Assembly (NCBI GenBank): GCA_030650995.1
Contig: JAUSCY010000072.1
Coordinates: 1 to 64,000, forward strand
DNA: 64,000 nucleotides
From: Sheuella sp.
GTDB taxonomy: Bacteria; Pseudomonadota; Gammaproteobacteria; Burkholderiales; Burkholderiaceae_B
Direction: 5' to 3'
How positions within the stretch are numbered: position 1 is the first letter of the stretch; each line of letters opens with the position of its first letter. This document shows, one piece after another, positions 1-9,948 of this stretch. A model generated the notes under the pieces. The model saw nothing but the letters and a program-made list of their open reading frames with translations. It made no database searches and was not told where the DNA came from. The position numbers were made by a program, and so were the translations under genes.

Positions 1-880
1 TTTCCCAGCTTTCTACTTCGCTGATCGCAAGGGCATGGTTGTATTGCGCAGAAGTAAACATATGCTGATCTGCAAACCCGGCAATATTGCCCTGCGTTTG
101 CAGATGCACCAGCGCCTGGCTCATTGCGTGACCAAACACGCCCCTGGCCAGAGCCGGGTAAATCGCCAGATCAATCCCCGCTGCTTTGAGCTGATCTGCG
201 TGCAAACCACGTACAAGCTCACCTGCATCCATATTTACGACCATTGGCACCTGTACTTTATCTTTCAGATATCTGATCTGATTCAGAATTTCTGGACTGG
301 GCTTAAGTTCCACGAAAACAACATCTGCACCTTCTGCAGCGAAAGCCCGCGTTCGGCGTACCGCTTCATCCAGGCCCATCGCTCCCACACAATCGGTACG
401 TGCAATCAGAACGAAGTCCGGATCACTCCTTGCCGCTGAAGCTGCAGCAATTTTTGCTACGGCCTGATTAAAGTCGAGTACGGTTCGGTCACCTGGCATT
501 TGCGCACAACGTTTTGGAGAAATCTGGTCTTCGATATGTATCGCAGCAACTCCCGCAGCCTCAAACTCTGCAATGGTGCGACGAACACTCACAACGTTTC
601 CATATCCTGTATCGGCATCGCAAATTAATGGAATATTGATACATGACGCCACACGACGCGCATGATCAGCAATCATTGTCAGATCGACCAGCCCCACATC
701 CGGCAGACCTAGCAATGATGCAGAAACGCCATTGCCCGTCATGTAACAGGCACCAAATCCCGCATTTTCAACCAGACGCGCACCATATCCGTCGTAAATA
801 CCTGGTGCGCACACAGATTGAGGCTGATTCAGCATTTTTCTGAGTTGCAAGCGTTTATCTTTTGCAGTGAAAGCGGTCAT
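1..880 (-). CDS. isocitrate lyase/PEP mutase superfamily protein (3' end outside window)
   Basis: Open minus frame from ATG at 880 to window edge (MTAFTAKDKRLQLRKMLNQPQSVCAPGIYDGYGARLVENAGFGACYMTGNGVSAS...DADTGYGN...HIEDQ...). Overlaps the leuD-like stop by 4 bp. Missing from the ORF track because it has no stop in the window. Confidence 0.88.
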   Translation of the reverse strand, partial: MTAFTAKDKRLQLRKMLNQPQSVCAPGIYDGYGARLVENAGFGACYMTGNGVSASLLGLPDVGLVDLTMIADHARRVASCINIPLICDADTGYGNVVSVRRTIAEFEAAGVAAIHIEDQISPKRCAQMPGDRTVLDFNQAVAKIAAASAARSDPDFVLIARTDCVGAMGLDEAVRRTRAFAAEGADVVFVELKPSPEILNQIRYLKDKVQVPMVVNMDAGELVRGLHADQLKAAGIDLAIYPALARGVFGHAMSQALVHLQTQGNIAGFADQHMFTSAQYNHALAISEVESWE

Positions 881-1395
881 GCGAAATTCCAGTCAGGATA
901 TTTTTGTAAGAAAGGGATCAAGCCACCCATTGAAAGGATTGCAAGAATCTCGTGAGGCAATGGAACTGCCGTTTGTTCAAGTTGTCCATTGATCTTTAAC
1001 GCGCCAATAGAAAAATCAATCTCAAGTGATTGACCGGCCTGAATCCGGGAGGTATCGCACTCGAATAATGGCATTCCGTTATTAATTGCATTACGGAAAA
1101 ACTGCCTGCCGAAAGATCGGGCTACGATTGCACGTACATTCATCGCCCGCATCACGTGCACAGCCTGTTCGCGCGACGAGTTAATCCCGAAATGATCTCC
1201 CGCGACGAGTATCCCACCACCCGCTGCTGCGATATCAGTGGCAATTGCTGGCACAAGGAGTTCAAAAGCGTGGGCGGCAACGTAAGCGATGTCTTTGCCT
1301 GGCAAGTACTTATTCGAACAATTGATATCCGTATTGACATCATCACCCAGAATAAATGCGGTCCCAGCAGATATAAGTGTGTTTGATGTGCTCAT
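877..1395 (-). CDS. 3-isopropylmalate dehydratase small subunit-like (LeuD family hydro-lyase)
   Basis: 172 aa aconitase swivel-domain pattern (GDDVNTDI, GDHFGINSSREQA); translationally coupled to the LeuC-like gene. Confidence 0.88.
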   Translation of the reverse strand: MSTSNTLISAGTAFILGDDVNTDINCSNKYLPGKDIAYVAAHAFELLVPAIATDIAAAGGGILVAGDHFGINSSREQAVHVMRAMNVRAIVARSFGRQFFRNAINNGMPLFECDTSRIQAGQSLEIDFSIGALKINGQLEQTAVPLPHEILAILSMGGLIPFLQKYPDWNFA

Positions 1396-2678
1396 ACCGC
1401 TGACCTCCAGGTCCCGCCGATCACCGTTCTGGGATCTGTAATAAAACCTGTCAGAGCCGAGGCGGCTACCGTTGCTGCCGAACCCAGCCAGATATCTGCG
1501 TTTTTATTGCTTAATCGGCCCTTGAAATTGCGATTAGCCGTTGAGATAACGGTATCACCGTCACCTGGTACCAGGTGATTGGTAATCCCCACACAGGTTC
1601 CGCAGCCTGCTGACTCAAAGGAAGCACCTGCCTCTGTCAGAATTTCAATCAGTCCCTCGCGCAACGCTGCGAGATAAATCTGTCTGGAGGCCGGAGTGAC
1701 TATCATTCTTACACCCGCGGCCAACTTTTGTCCTTTCAACACTGCAGCGGCTTGACGAATATCATCCAGTCGGCCATTAGTGCAAGTGCCAATCAAGGCG
1801 AACTGCACACGTTGTCGATCAATATCTGTCACTGAAACAATATCGTCAATTTCATGCTTGCGTGCAACTTGTGGAGCCAGCGTCGAAGTGTCAATCACGA
1901 ACCGCTGGGCGTAATGCGCATCCGGATCTGCAAATGTAGGACACGGTGGCTTGGCGCCGTGCGCGGCTAACCACGCGAATGTTTTTGCGTCAGGCTCGAG
2001 TATGGCTGCCTTAGCCCCAAGCTCGGCGGCGTGATTGCAAAGCGTCATGCGATCATCGATATCCATTGCGCAAACAGCGCTGCCCGCATACTCAATTGCG
2101 TGGTAATTTAGTCCTTCAGCGCCAAACCGGCCAAGCAAGGAGAGGGTAATGTCTTTAGCCCATACACCAGGCTGCAGCTCACCCTGCAATTCAATGCGGA
2201 CAGTTTCAGGAACGCGGAACCACAGCTTGCTGCTCATCATGACTGCTGACACATCCGTGCCCTCAATGCCTGTCCCCAGAGCATTGAAAGCCCCATAGGT
2301 GACTGAATGCGTATCGGTCCCCACCACCAGATCGCCACAGGTCAAATGACCGCCCTCAGGCAAAACCTGATGGCAAATACCATCGCCTATGTCGTAGAGT
2401 TTAGTACCACGCTCTTTTGAAAATGCACGCATGGAGCTGTGGATTTCAGCTGCTTCGAGATTCGGTGGAGGAGAATAATGATCCAGTATCAGCGCTGTAT
2501 TTTTTGCAAAAGGCAACATCTTGTCGCCTAATTTTCCAATCATTTTTATTGTGTTCGCAGCACGGGTGTCCGTCACCATTGCGAAATCTATATCAGCGAC
2601 AACGACTTCGCCAGCCTTGACAGAAGTTTTCCCTGCGTGACGTGCGAGTATTTTTTCAGAAATCGTAGAGCCCATCAT
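1392..2678 (-). CDS. 3-isopropylmalate dehydratase large subunit-like (LeuC family hydro-lyase)
   Basis: 428 aa; Fe-S cysteine motifs GTCTNGRLDDIR and CGTCVG; GDLVVGTDTHSVTYGAFNALGTGIEGTDV. Confidence 0.9.
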   Translation of the reverse strand: MMGSTISEKILARHAGKTSVKAGEVVVADIDFAMVTDTRAANTIKMIGKLGDKMLPFAKNTALILDHYSPPPNLEAAEIHSSMRAFSKERGTKLYDIGDGICHQVLPEGGHLTCGDLVVGTDTHSVTYGAFNALGTGIEGTDVSAVMMSSKLWFRVPETVRIELQGELQPGVWAKDITLSLLGRFGAEGLNYHAIEYAGSAVCAMDIDDRMTLCNHAAELGAKAAILEPDAKTFAWLAAHGAKPPCPTFADPDAHYAQRFVIDTSTLAPQVARKHEIDDIVSVTDIDRQRVQFALIGTCTNGRLDDIRQAAAVLKGQKLAAGVRMIVTPASRQIYLAALREGLIEILTEAGASFESAGCGTCVGITNHLVPGDGDTVISTANRNFKGRLSNKNADIWLGSAATVAASALTGFITDPRTVIGGTWRSAV

Positions 2679-2746
2679 TTAACCTTAGCTAAGCGTAATC
2701 ACTTTGTTTGCTATCCGAGACATCGCGCCTACAGATACGACGCTCT

Positions 2747-2792
2747 TTCTAGCGCTTGATCCCTTTGACTTCTAGAGCTTGATCCCTTTCAC
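2747..2792. repeat. 23-bp tandem duplication covering the 3' end of the Bug gene
   Basis: TTCTAGCGCTTGATCCCTTTGAC / TTCTAGAGCTTGATCCCTTTCAC, adjacent copies, 2 mismatches. Confidence 0.9.
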
Positions 2793-3758
2793 GACTTTGC
2801 CCCACGTCTCGTACTCCTTAGTCACAAACTCACGCATTGCCTTGGGTGTTGTCGGATCAGGTTCCATACCCGCATTGAGCAGGCGCTCAATTGTCTGGGG
2901 ATCTTTCAATGCTGTGACAATCGCTTGATTGAGTTTTTCTACAATCGCTATCGGGGTTTTAGCAGGCGCAATAAACCCATACCAGTTAGTAGCCTGATAA
3001 CCGGGATAACCCTGCTCAGCCACAGTTGGAACATCAGGAAGTGACTTTGCACGCTGTGAACCCGTCACAGCGAGAGCATGCAATTTTCCGGATTGCACCA
3101 AAGGTACTGCAGTGGGCGCGCTGGCAAACACAGCCGTGATATTGCCAGCGAGCAAATCGATCATGACCGGCCCACCGCCTTTGTAATTGATATGCTCTGT
3201 AGTCATCCCGGCACTATTTTTAAGGAGCTCGCCCGACAGATGACCTGCGCTGCCGATGCCCGCCGAGCCATAAAACAAAGGTTTATTTTTATCCTGTCCG
3301 ACTTTGACGAATTCGGCCAGAGTTTTGATCGAAGAGTCCGAACGCACCACCAAAACATTACTGAACGCCACACCACCAGAAATCATCTCGAAGTCTTTCA
3401 ACGGGTCATAGCTCGTCCCATCAGGCATATGTGGATTAACCGTGAGCGAACCTACATTTGCCAGTCCGATCGTATAACCATCTGGTGTGGCGCGCGCAAC
3501 GGCTTCACAGGCGATGTTGCCACCTGCGCCGGCACGATTTTCAACAACAACAGTCTGACCGAGTAGCTCAGAAACCTTGATTGCAATCGTGCGAGCGGCC
3601 GAATCCGTACCGCCGCCCGGAGCAAATCCCACCACCAGTTTGATCGGTTTGGTAGGGAACTTAGGAGACTCAGACTGAGCGCGTAAGTTGTTGGCGCCTA
3701 AACCAATCATGAGGGAGAGGAATAAAGTGGAATATCTGATGAATGATTTTGACATCAT
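2772..3758 (-). CDS. Bug/TctC family tripartite tricarboxylate transporter substrate-binding protein
   Basis: Signal peptide, FPTKPIKLVVGFAPGGGTDSAAR, VVENRAGAGGNIA, INYKGGGPVMIDLLAG. Confidence 0.93.
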   Translation of the reverse strand: MMSKSFIRYSTLFLSLMIGLGANNLRAQSESPKFPTKPIKLVVGFAPGGGTDSAARTIAIKVSELLGQTVVVENRAGAGGNIACEAVARATPDGYTIGLANVGSLTVNPHMPDGTSYDPLKDFEMISGGVAFSNVLVVRSDSSIKTLAEFVKVGQDKNKPLFYGSAGIGSAGHLSGELLKNSAGMTTEHINYKGGGPVMIDLLAGNITAVFASAPTAVPLVQSGKLHALAVTGSQRAKSLPDVPTVAEQGYPGYQATNWYGFIAPAKTPIAIVEKLNQAIVTALKDPQTIERLLNAGMEPDPTTPKAMREFVTKEYETWGKVVKGIKL

Positions 3759-4102
3759 GAACCTTTTTGTCTGAATATTTTTTTAGTCATCAACCGACGT
3801 AAGTCCAGGTTAATGCTTGAGTACAAAACAACTACGCATAATTTTGTGCGGCGCAGCACTTTTCTAGACATGATCATCACGGAGGTCGTTAGTTTTCGAG
3901 CCTGCAAGCAGACTTTTTATCGTCGACAAAATCTGTGGTGAATTCCTCAAATCTATTCTATAAACCTGCTCATGCATAGATATTTTGTGGATATAAACTT
4001 TGAAACCTGCCGTCTGTAAAGTACTTTGTCTTTCTGTCCTGGGATTGGTATTTCACATGGCGCAAGATCCGCTCAAGACGATCACCTCAAGGCGAACTAA
4101 CA

Positions 4103-4555
4103 ATGAACCAATCTAAACGTCTGGCAGGAAAAATAGCCATTATCGTTGGCGCAGGCCAAGAACCCGGAGAAACTGTCGGCAATGGCCGCGCAGTTGCTCA
4201 AAGATTTGCTCAAGAAGGTGCAACCCTTTTACTGGTTGATATCAATCCAGACCATGCAGCAGCGACGATGGCCGCTATTGCTCCATATGAAACTACAGCG
4301 TCAGTTTTGGTTGCAGACATCACTAACGAGTCGGACTGTAAAAAAATCGCGTCAACCTGTATGGATCGCTATGGCAGGATCGATATCCTGCACAATAACG
4401 TCGGCCGCTCAGAGGGTGATCGCAAAACGGTGGATCTGGATGTATCGGCATGGGATGCCGCCCATGCCGCAGTCTTTCTCGCCGCAGATGAGTCTAGATA
4501 CATCACGTGAGTGCTGCTTCCAGTTGATGGCGGCCTGCTCGTTAAACGAGGCTGA
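4103..4555 (+). pseudogene. short-chain dehydrogenase/reductase remnant (internal deletion plus in-frame TGA)
   Basis: N-terminal Rossmann region (GKIAIIVGAGQEPGETVGNGRAVA...DILHNNVG) joins directly at SAWD to the C-terminal AAHAAVFLAADESRYIT. The TGA at 4508 is followed in frame by VLLPVDGGLLVKRG*. The catalytic YxxxK region is absent. Confidence 0.85.
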
Positions 4556-4608
4556 GCATCTGGCTGATAATCCGAATAACTTATTTTTTAACTCAAGCTT
4601 CAAAAAAA

Positions 4609-5490
4609 ATGATGCGTAGCAAATTATTTGTACCGGGCTCCAGACCAGAGCTCTTTGACAAGGCTTTACTGAGTCAAGCAGACGGCCTGTCTTTTGATCT
4701 GGAAGATGCTGTCGCTGACGAAAAGAAAGGCGACGCCCGCAACACCCTGCAGCAATGGATGCAAGCGCCAGCAGTCCTATCCAGTAATAAAACGATTATC
4801 GTTCGCGTCAATGCGATGGATACTGCATATTTTGTGCAAGATATTGCGTGCGTTGTGCAGCGTGGTTTGAATATTATCAACCTGCCTAAACCCTCTGGTG
4901 TCGATGCTGTCTTACTCGCTGCAGAAGCCATTGAGCAGGCAGAGCGGGCCAATGGCGTCAATCAGGACGGCCGCAATCCTGTCAGACTACTTCTCAATAT
5001 TGAAACGCCCTCAGCCTTGCGCAATGCTTATCAGTTGGCCAGCGCGCATCCCCGTGTAATGGGTTTGCAACTTGGTCTTGCAGATTTATTTGAGCCAATT
5101 GCTATTTCCCGTAAGGAGCCCTTTGCAATTCGCTACGCAATGATGCAAGTTAAAATGGCCGCGGCAGAAGCGGGTGTCGAAGCCTTTGATGGCGCATTCG
5201 CAGACATCAAAAACACAGAGGGTTTTATCGCTGAGGCACAGTTCGCAGCGAGCATCGGTTTTTCCGGAAAAAGCTGCATTCACCCTAGCCAGATCAAATT
5301 GACGAACGAAGCGTTCAGGCCGAGTGATGCGGCAATTGCCCATGCTTTAAAGGTTGTCGAGGCCGCACGTGAAGCACAGGAAAAAGGCATTGGTGCCTAT
5401 GTCGTGGATGGAAAAATGATCGATCCGCCTTTTTTCAAAAGTGCTCAGGCTCTGGTCGCAAGCGCACGCAGTCTGGGACTGATCCCATGA
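4609..5490 (+). CDS. HpcH/HpaI aldolase / citrate lyase beta (CitE-like) CoA ester lyase
   Basis: 293 aa; MRSKLFVPGSRPELFDKAL, SFDLEDAVADEKK, GFSGKSCIHPSQ. Confidence 0.92.
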   Translation: MMRSKLFVPGSRPELFDKALLSQADGLSFDLEDAVADEKKGDARNTLQQWMQAPAVLSSNKTIIVRVNAMDTAYFVQDIACVVQRGLNIINLPKPSGVDAVLLAAEAIEQAERANGVNQDGRNPVRLLLNIETPSALRNAYQLASAHPRVMGLQLGLADLFEPIAISRKEPFAIRYAMMQVKMAAAEAGVEAFDGAFADIKNTEGFIAEAQFAASIGFSGKSCIHPSQIKLTNEAFRPSDAAIAHALKVVEAAREAQEKGIGAYVVDGKMIDPPFFKSAQALVASARSLGLIP

Positions 5491-6731
5491 CCATGTTCAC
5501 GACACCCATACAACCAGCACCACACGGCGCCAAAGAGCCCTCAAGCTCGAAGCTGCCCCCCAGGACAGGCGCTCAAGGTCCATTGTCAGGCATCCGCGTA
5601 CTCGATCTGTCGGCCTATATTGCTGGGCCTTATGGCTGTTCACTGCTGGCAGATCAAGGCGCTGAAGTTATCAAGATCGAACCGCCCGCTGGTGACAATC
5701 TGCGCAAATATCCAAGCACCCTCGAAGCCGAAAGCCGCGCATTTCTGGGAGTCAATCGCAGCAAGCTCGGCATGATGCTCGATCTAAAATCGCCACAGGA
5801 TCACGCTAGACTCATGAGCCTCATCAGTACAGCGGATGTACTGGTTCACAACTTCAGGCCAAGTGTCGCTCCTCGCCTAGGCATCAGTCACGAACAGCTT
5901 AAAGACATTAATCCACGCCTGATCTATTGTGCTGTGAGTGGTTATGGCGAGACGGGCCCATTAAAAGAAAAAGCGGGCTATGACCAGGTTCTGCAATCGA
6001 TGACGGGTATGTGTGCATTACAGGGTAAAAAAGAGGGCCCACCTGAAATTCTTTACGGATCAATCGTTGACTACTACGCGAGTGCACTCGTTGCAGCGGG
6101 CGTTTCATCCGCATTATTTGAAAGATCCCGCAGCGGCGAAGGTCAGTTTGTCGGGGTTTCGCTACTCACCGCAGCACTCACCCTGCAATCCGCACGTCTG
6201 ATCTGGGCGCAGAGCGAAGGTCGTGATGTCGGGCGCGATATGCGTTCAGGGGGCATTACCGGATTACACCCTACACGGCAAGGATACTTGTACATATCGG
6301 CTAATACTGCGCATTTCTGGAAAGCCTTATGCAAAAAAACGGGTCTCGATGAATGGGTAGATTACGAACGATATGACAGCGTACGCAAGCGTGCGCAGCA
6401 TCAAAGTGAAATTATTCCCAAATTGCATCACGCTCTCGCCGCACGCAGTGCGCTCGAGTGGGAGGCGCATTTTGGCGAGGAAGTCCCCTGTTCCGCAGCC
6501 AGGACGATTGAAGACATGTTTGATCACCCTCAGGTGCTGGCACAAGACATGATTACTGAATTTGAACACCCTGTGGTCGGGCGATATCGTGGTCTGAAAC
6601 GCACGATTAAATTTGATAGAACCCCTGGACCTGACCCCTTCACGGCCCCGATACTTGGACAACATAACGAAATTGTTCAACAAGAAATTGATCGGATCCA
6701 GACAAACGCATCCAAAGACAATCAATCATGA
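5487..6731 (+). CDS. CaiB/BaiF family (class III) CoA-transferase
   Basis: 414 aa; LSGIRVLDLSAYIAGPYGCSLLADQGAEVIKIEPPAGDN, NRSKLGMMLDLKSP; ATGA overlap with upstream gene. Confidence 0.95.
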   Translation: MTMFTTPIQPAPHGAKEPSSSKLPPRTGAQGPLSGIRVLDLSAYIAGPYGCSLLADQGAEVIKIEPPAGDNLRKYPSTLEAESRAFLGVNRSKLGMMLDLKSPQDHARLMSLISTADVLVHNFRPSVAPRLGISHEQLKDINPRLIYCAVSGYGETGPLKEKAGYDQVLQSMTGMCALQGKKEGPPEILYGSIVDYYASALVAAGVSSALFERSRSGEGQFVGVSLLTAALTLQSARLIWAQSEGRDVGRDMRSGGITGLHPTRQGYLYISANTAHFWKALCKKTGLDEWVDYERYDSVRKRAQHQSEIIPKLHHALAARSALEWEAHFGEEVPCSAARTIEDMFDHPQVLAQDMITEFEHPVVGRYRGLKRTIKFDRTPGPDPFTAPILGQHNEIVQQEIDRIQTNASKDNQS

Positions 6732-7600
6732 ATATTCCAAATACCTCAGGTGTGAGTTCACCGACAATTTCAGTTCCTCCCAATGCCTGTGATTCACACA
6801 TGCACATTTACGATCCAAAGTTTCCACAAGCCGCGGATGCAGCAGCACTTCAGGCCGCCGCCTCTGTTGATGAATATCGCTTATTGCAAAAAAGACTGGG
6901 TACGACGCGCACCGTTGTCGTGACGCCCCGTAACTACTTCACAGACAATCGCGTAACGCTTGACGCCATTGCGCGACTCGGGCCCACTCACACACGCGGC
7001 GTTGCTGTACTGCGTGACGATGTCAGCGACACCACTTTGCAAGCGTTACACGATGGGGGGGTACGTGGCATTCGTTTCTCGCTATATACGCCAACAAATG
7101 CTGCCGCGACCTTCGAGATGGTGGAACCTCTCGCAGCCAGAATCAAGGATATGGGCTGGCATGTACAGTTACACTGGACTGCAGACCAGATCGCTGCGCA
7201 CGCCGATATGCTTAAGCGTATCGAGACTACTATCGTATTCGATCACATGGGACGCTTGCCACAACCTGCGGGTGTCTCTCATCCAGGGCACGCAGTCATC
7301 AAACGGCTGCTTGATCTAGGAAAAACCTGGGTCAAACTTTCAGGCCCTTATCTGGATACAAAAGTGGGACGTGCGGGCGACTATCTCGATATCGATGCCG
7401 TCGCGCAAAGCTGGATCGCTGCCAACTCAGACAGAATGGTCTGGGGGAGCGACTGGCCACACCCCACTGAACATGACAAACCCGATGATGCCGAGCTAAT
7501 GAATTTACTGGGTCGCTGGACCGATGATGCCTCGGTCATTCAAAAGATCCTGGTCAGCAACCCCGAAAAATTATACGGATTCGACGCGATTTCACTTTAA
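6728..7600 (+). CDS. amidohydrolase, 2-pyrone-4,6-dicarboxylate lactonase (LigI)-like
   Basis: 290 aa; PPNACDSHMHIYDPKFP, HWTAD, VFDHMGRLPQP, VWGSDWPHP; ATGA overlap with CoA-transferase. Confidence 0.87.
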   Translation: MNIPNTSGVSSPTISVPPNACDSHMHIYDPKFPQAADAAALQAAASVDEYRLLQKRLGTTRTVVVTPRNYFTDNRVTLDAIARLGPTHTRGVAVLRDDVSDTTLQALHDGGVRGIRFSLYTPTNAAATFEMVEPLAARIKDMGWHVQLHWTADQIAAHADMLKRIETTIVFDHMGRLPQPAGVSHPGHAVIKRLLDLGKTWVKLSGPYLDTKVGRAGDYLDIDAVAQSWIAANSDRMVWGSDWPHPTEHDKPDDAELMNLLGRWTDDASVIQKILVSNPEKLYGFDAISL

Positions 7601-8662
7601 AGCGCGCAGACGAGCAGCAGACTCCCGAATCATCTTCTCGGTACTCGGCCAATCGATACAACCATCCGTCACAGAACAGCCGTAGGTCATTTTGCTCAAA
7701 TCAGTCTGGATCGACTGATTGCCTGAAACCAGATTTGACTCGATCATGACACCAACGATCGACTCATTTCCGGCAACGATCTGACTGACGACATCAGACA
7801 TGACCAGAGGCTGTAACTCTGGCTTTTTGTAGCTATTTGCGTGCGAGCAATCGACAACAATATTGGGGATCAGCTTGGCTTTTTTCATTGCTTCTTCGGC
7901 AAGTGAGACTGAAACAGTGTCGTAATTAGGTCTGCCATCGCCTCCCCGAAGTACCAGGTGACCGTAAGGGTTCCCGGTGGTGTGCACGATAGATACCTGG
8001 CCATCCCCATTAATTCCGAGGAAACGATGGGGCCGAGCAGCTGACAGAATGGCATTAATCGCGATCGAGACATCGCCATTGGTACCATTCTTAAAACCGA
8101 CAGGCGTAGATAAGCCCGAGGACATCTCACGATGTGTCTGGGATTCGGTTGTACGCGCACCAATCGCACTCCAGGAGATCAGATCACCCAAATACTGGGG
8201 AGATATCGGATCGAGCGCCTCTGTTCCGGCAGGTAGCCCTATTTCGTTGACCTCGAGCAAAAATTTGCGAGCGAGCGTCATCCCCTCATCAATCCGGAAA
8301 GAGTCATCCATGTGCGGATCATTGATATAGCCTTTCCAGCCGACGGTTGTACGGGGTTTTTCAAAATACACGCGCATCACTAGCATCAGAACGTCAGACA
8401 CTTCATCAGCCAGCACTTTGAGCCGACGCGCATAATCAAGTCCTGCAACCGGATCATGTATCGAACAGGGGCCAACTACGACAAAACGGCGTTTATCCTC
8501 TCTAGTGAGGATTTTGATCAGATCCGCGCGACCCTGCTCCACGGTTATTGCAGCAGCCTTGGTTAAAGGCATTTGAGCCTGAATTTCATCAGGCGTGGGC
8601 ATGGAATGAAAGGCAGCGATGTGCAAATTATCAATCGATGGGTGCGCAGCAGAATTTGTCAT
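7592..8662 (-). CDS. aroG: 3-deoxy-7-phosphoheptulonate synthase (DAHP synthase)
   Basis: VVGPCSIHDPVAGLDYARRLK, MRVYFEKPRTTVGWKGYINDPHMDDSF, LRGGDGRPNYD, VDCSHANSYK. The ORF track starts at a TTG (8680); ATG at 8662 preferred. Overlaps the convergent amidohydrolase by 9 bp. Confidence 0.94.
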   Translation of the reverse strand: MTNSAAHPSIDNLHIAAFHSMPTPDEIQAQMPLTKAAAITVEQGRADLIKILTREDKRRFVVVGPCSIHDPVAGLDYARRLKVLADEVSDVLMLVMRVYFEKPRTTVGWKGYINDPHMDDSFRIDEGMTLARKFLLEVNEIGLPAGTEALDPISPQYLGDLISWSAIGARTTESQTHREMSSGLSTPVGFKNGTNGDVSIAINAILSAARPHRFLGINGDGQVSIVHTTGNPYGHLVLRGGDGRPNYDTVSVSLAEEAMKKAKLIPNIVVDCSHANSYKKPELQPLVMSDVVSQIVAGNESIVGVMIESNLVSGNQSIQTDLSKMTYGCSVTDGCIDWPSTEKMIRESAARLRALK

Positions 8663-8796
8663 GATCAAGTTCAATATCAAAGAGGCTTAAAAGTGAATTT
8701 CTCTATATTCTAGGCTGTATGCGAAAACTCTTCCTAAAGCCATATCTGAGTGGCGTGCCGGTCAGTCTCACAAGCGCCATCTAATACACTTACACA

Positions 8797-9948
8797 ATGA
8801 CTACAGACAGAAGGATTGCTCATCTCGATATGGATGCATTTTTTGCATCGGTCGAGCTATTGAGCTATCCGGAGTTAAAAGGCAAAGCAGTTGTGGTGGG
8901 AGGCAGAAATGCCAGTGTCACAAAATCTGAGGCAGATGGGCGCCATCAGTTTCAAACACTGAAACAATACGCTGGAAGAGGTGTCGTGACGACCTCTACC
9001 TATGAGGCACGTGCTCTGGGTGTCTTTTCCGGAATGGGGCTGATGAAGTCCGCTGCGCTCGCACCCGAGGCGATCCTGTTACCTGCAAATTTTGAAGCCT
9101 ACAGACATTATTCACGTTTATTCAAAGCCGCTGTGGCGGCGATAGCGCCTCTGGTCGAAGATCGCGGCATTGACGAAATCTATATCGATCTGACCGAGAT
9201 TGATGAACCAACAGAGCCATTGGCAAGGCGCATTAAAAATGCGGTATTTGAAGAAACGGGCCTGAGCTGCTCAATTGGCATCACCCCCAATAAGCTACTT
9301 TCTAAAATCTGTTCTGATCTGGAAAAGCCCAATGGATTGACGATTTTGTCTTCCAGCCAGATTCCCGAGCGTATCTGGCCACTCCCCGCTAAAAAAATCA
9401 ACGGGATTGGCCCGAAAGCTAATGAAAAACTTGCCTCGCTGGACATTCATACGATTGCTGAGCTTGCTGCGGCCCCCGTACCAATGCTTGTCAGTCATTT
9501 CGGCCGCAGCACGGGGCTCTGGCTCAATCAAGTTGCCCAAGGCATTGATGACAGGCCTGTCGTCACCTCTTCAGAACCAAAATCAATCAGCAGGGAAACG
9601 ACCTTTGAGCGTGACTTGCATGTCAAACATGACAAGGCGCGTCTAAGCGAAGTTTTTACCAGTTTATGCATGCGCCTGGCTGATGACCTGCGGCGAAAAG
9701 GATATGCCACGCGGACCATTGGTATCAAGCTCAAGTTCGCTGACTTTCAAGTGGTCACGCGTGACCTGACCTTGCCCGCGGACATCAGCGACGGTTCCGC
9801 AATCAGAAAAGCGGCAAGTGAATGCCTTAGGCGCGTCCCACTATTACAACGAATTCGTTTGCTAGGGGTGCGGGCCGCAAGCTTATCACCGCTGAACACC
9901 CAGGCTGCGGAAGTAGCCTATGAACAGGCTGATTTGCCGTTCGAATGA
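8797..9948 (+). CDS. dinB: DNA polymerase IV (Y-family)
   Basis: 383 aa; RRIAHLDMDAFFASVELLSYPELKGKAVVVGG, SIGITPNKLLSKICSDLEKPNG. Confidence 0.95.
   Translation: MTTDRRIAHLDMDAFFASVELLSYPELKGKAVVVGGRNASVTKSEADGRHQFQTLKQYAGRGVVTTSTYEARALGVFSGMGLMKSAALAPEAILLPANFEAYRHYSRLFKAAVAAIAPLVEDRGIDEIYIDLTEIDEPTEPLARRIKNAVFEETGLSCSIGITPNKLLSKICSDLEKPNGLTILSSSQIPERIWPLPAKKINGIGPKANEKLASLDIHTIAELAAAPVPMLVSHFGRSTGLWLNQVAQGIDDRPVVTSSEPKSISRETTFERDLHVKHDKARLSEVFTSLCMRLADDLRRKGYATRTIGIKLKFADFQVVTRDLTLPADISDGSAIRKAASECLRRVPLLQRIRLLGVRAASLSPLNTQAAEVAYEQADLPFE

Noticed and set aside
35-843. Plus-strand ORFs 35-439 and 643-843
   Set aside because: Antisense to the ICL/PEP-mutase family gene that continues beyond the left window edge.
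3078-3566. 162-aa plus ORF
   Set aside because: Antisense to the Bug protein gene 2772-3758; no independent support.
4146-4619. 157-aa ORF overlapping the SDR remnant
   Set aside because: Alternate frame of the decayed SDR; the Rossmann motif is in the 4103 frame only.
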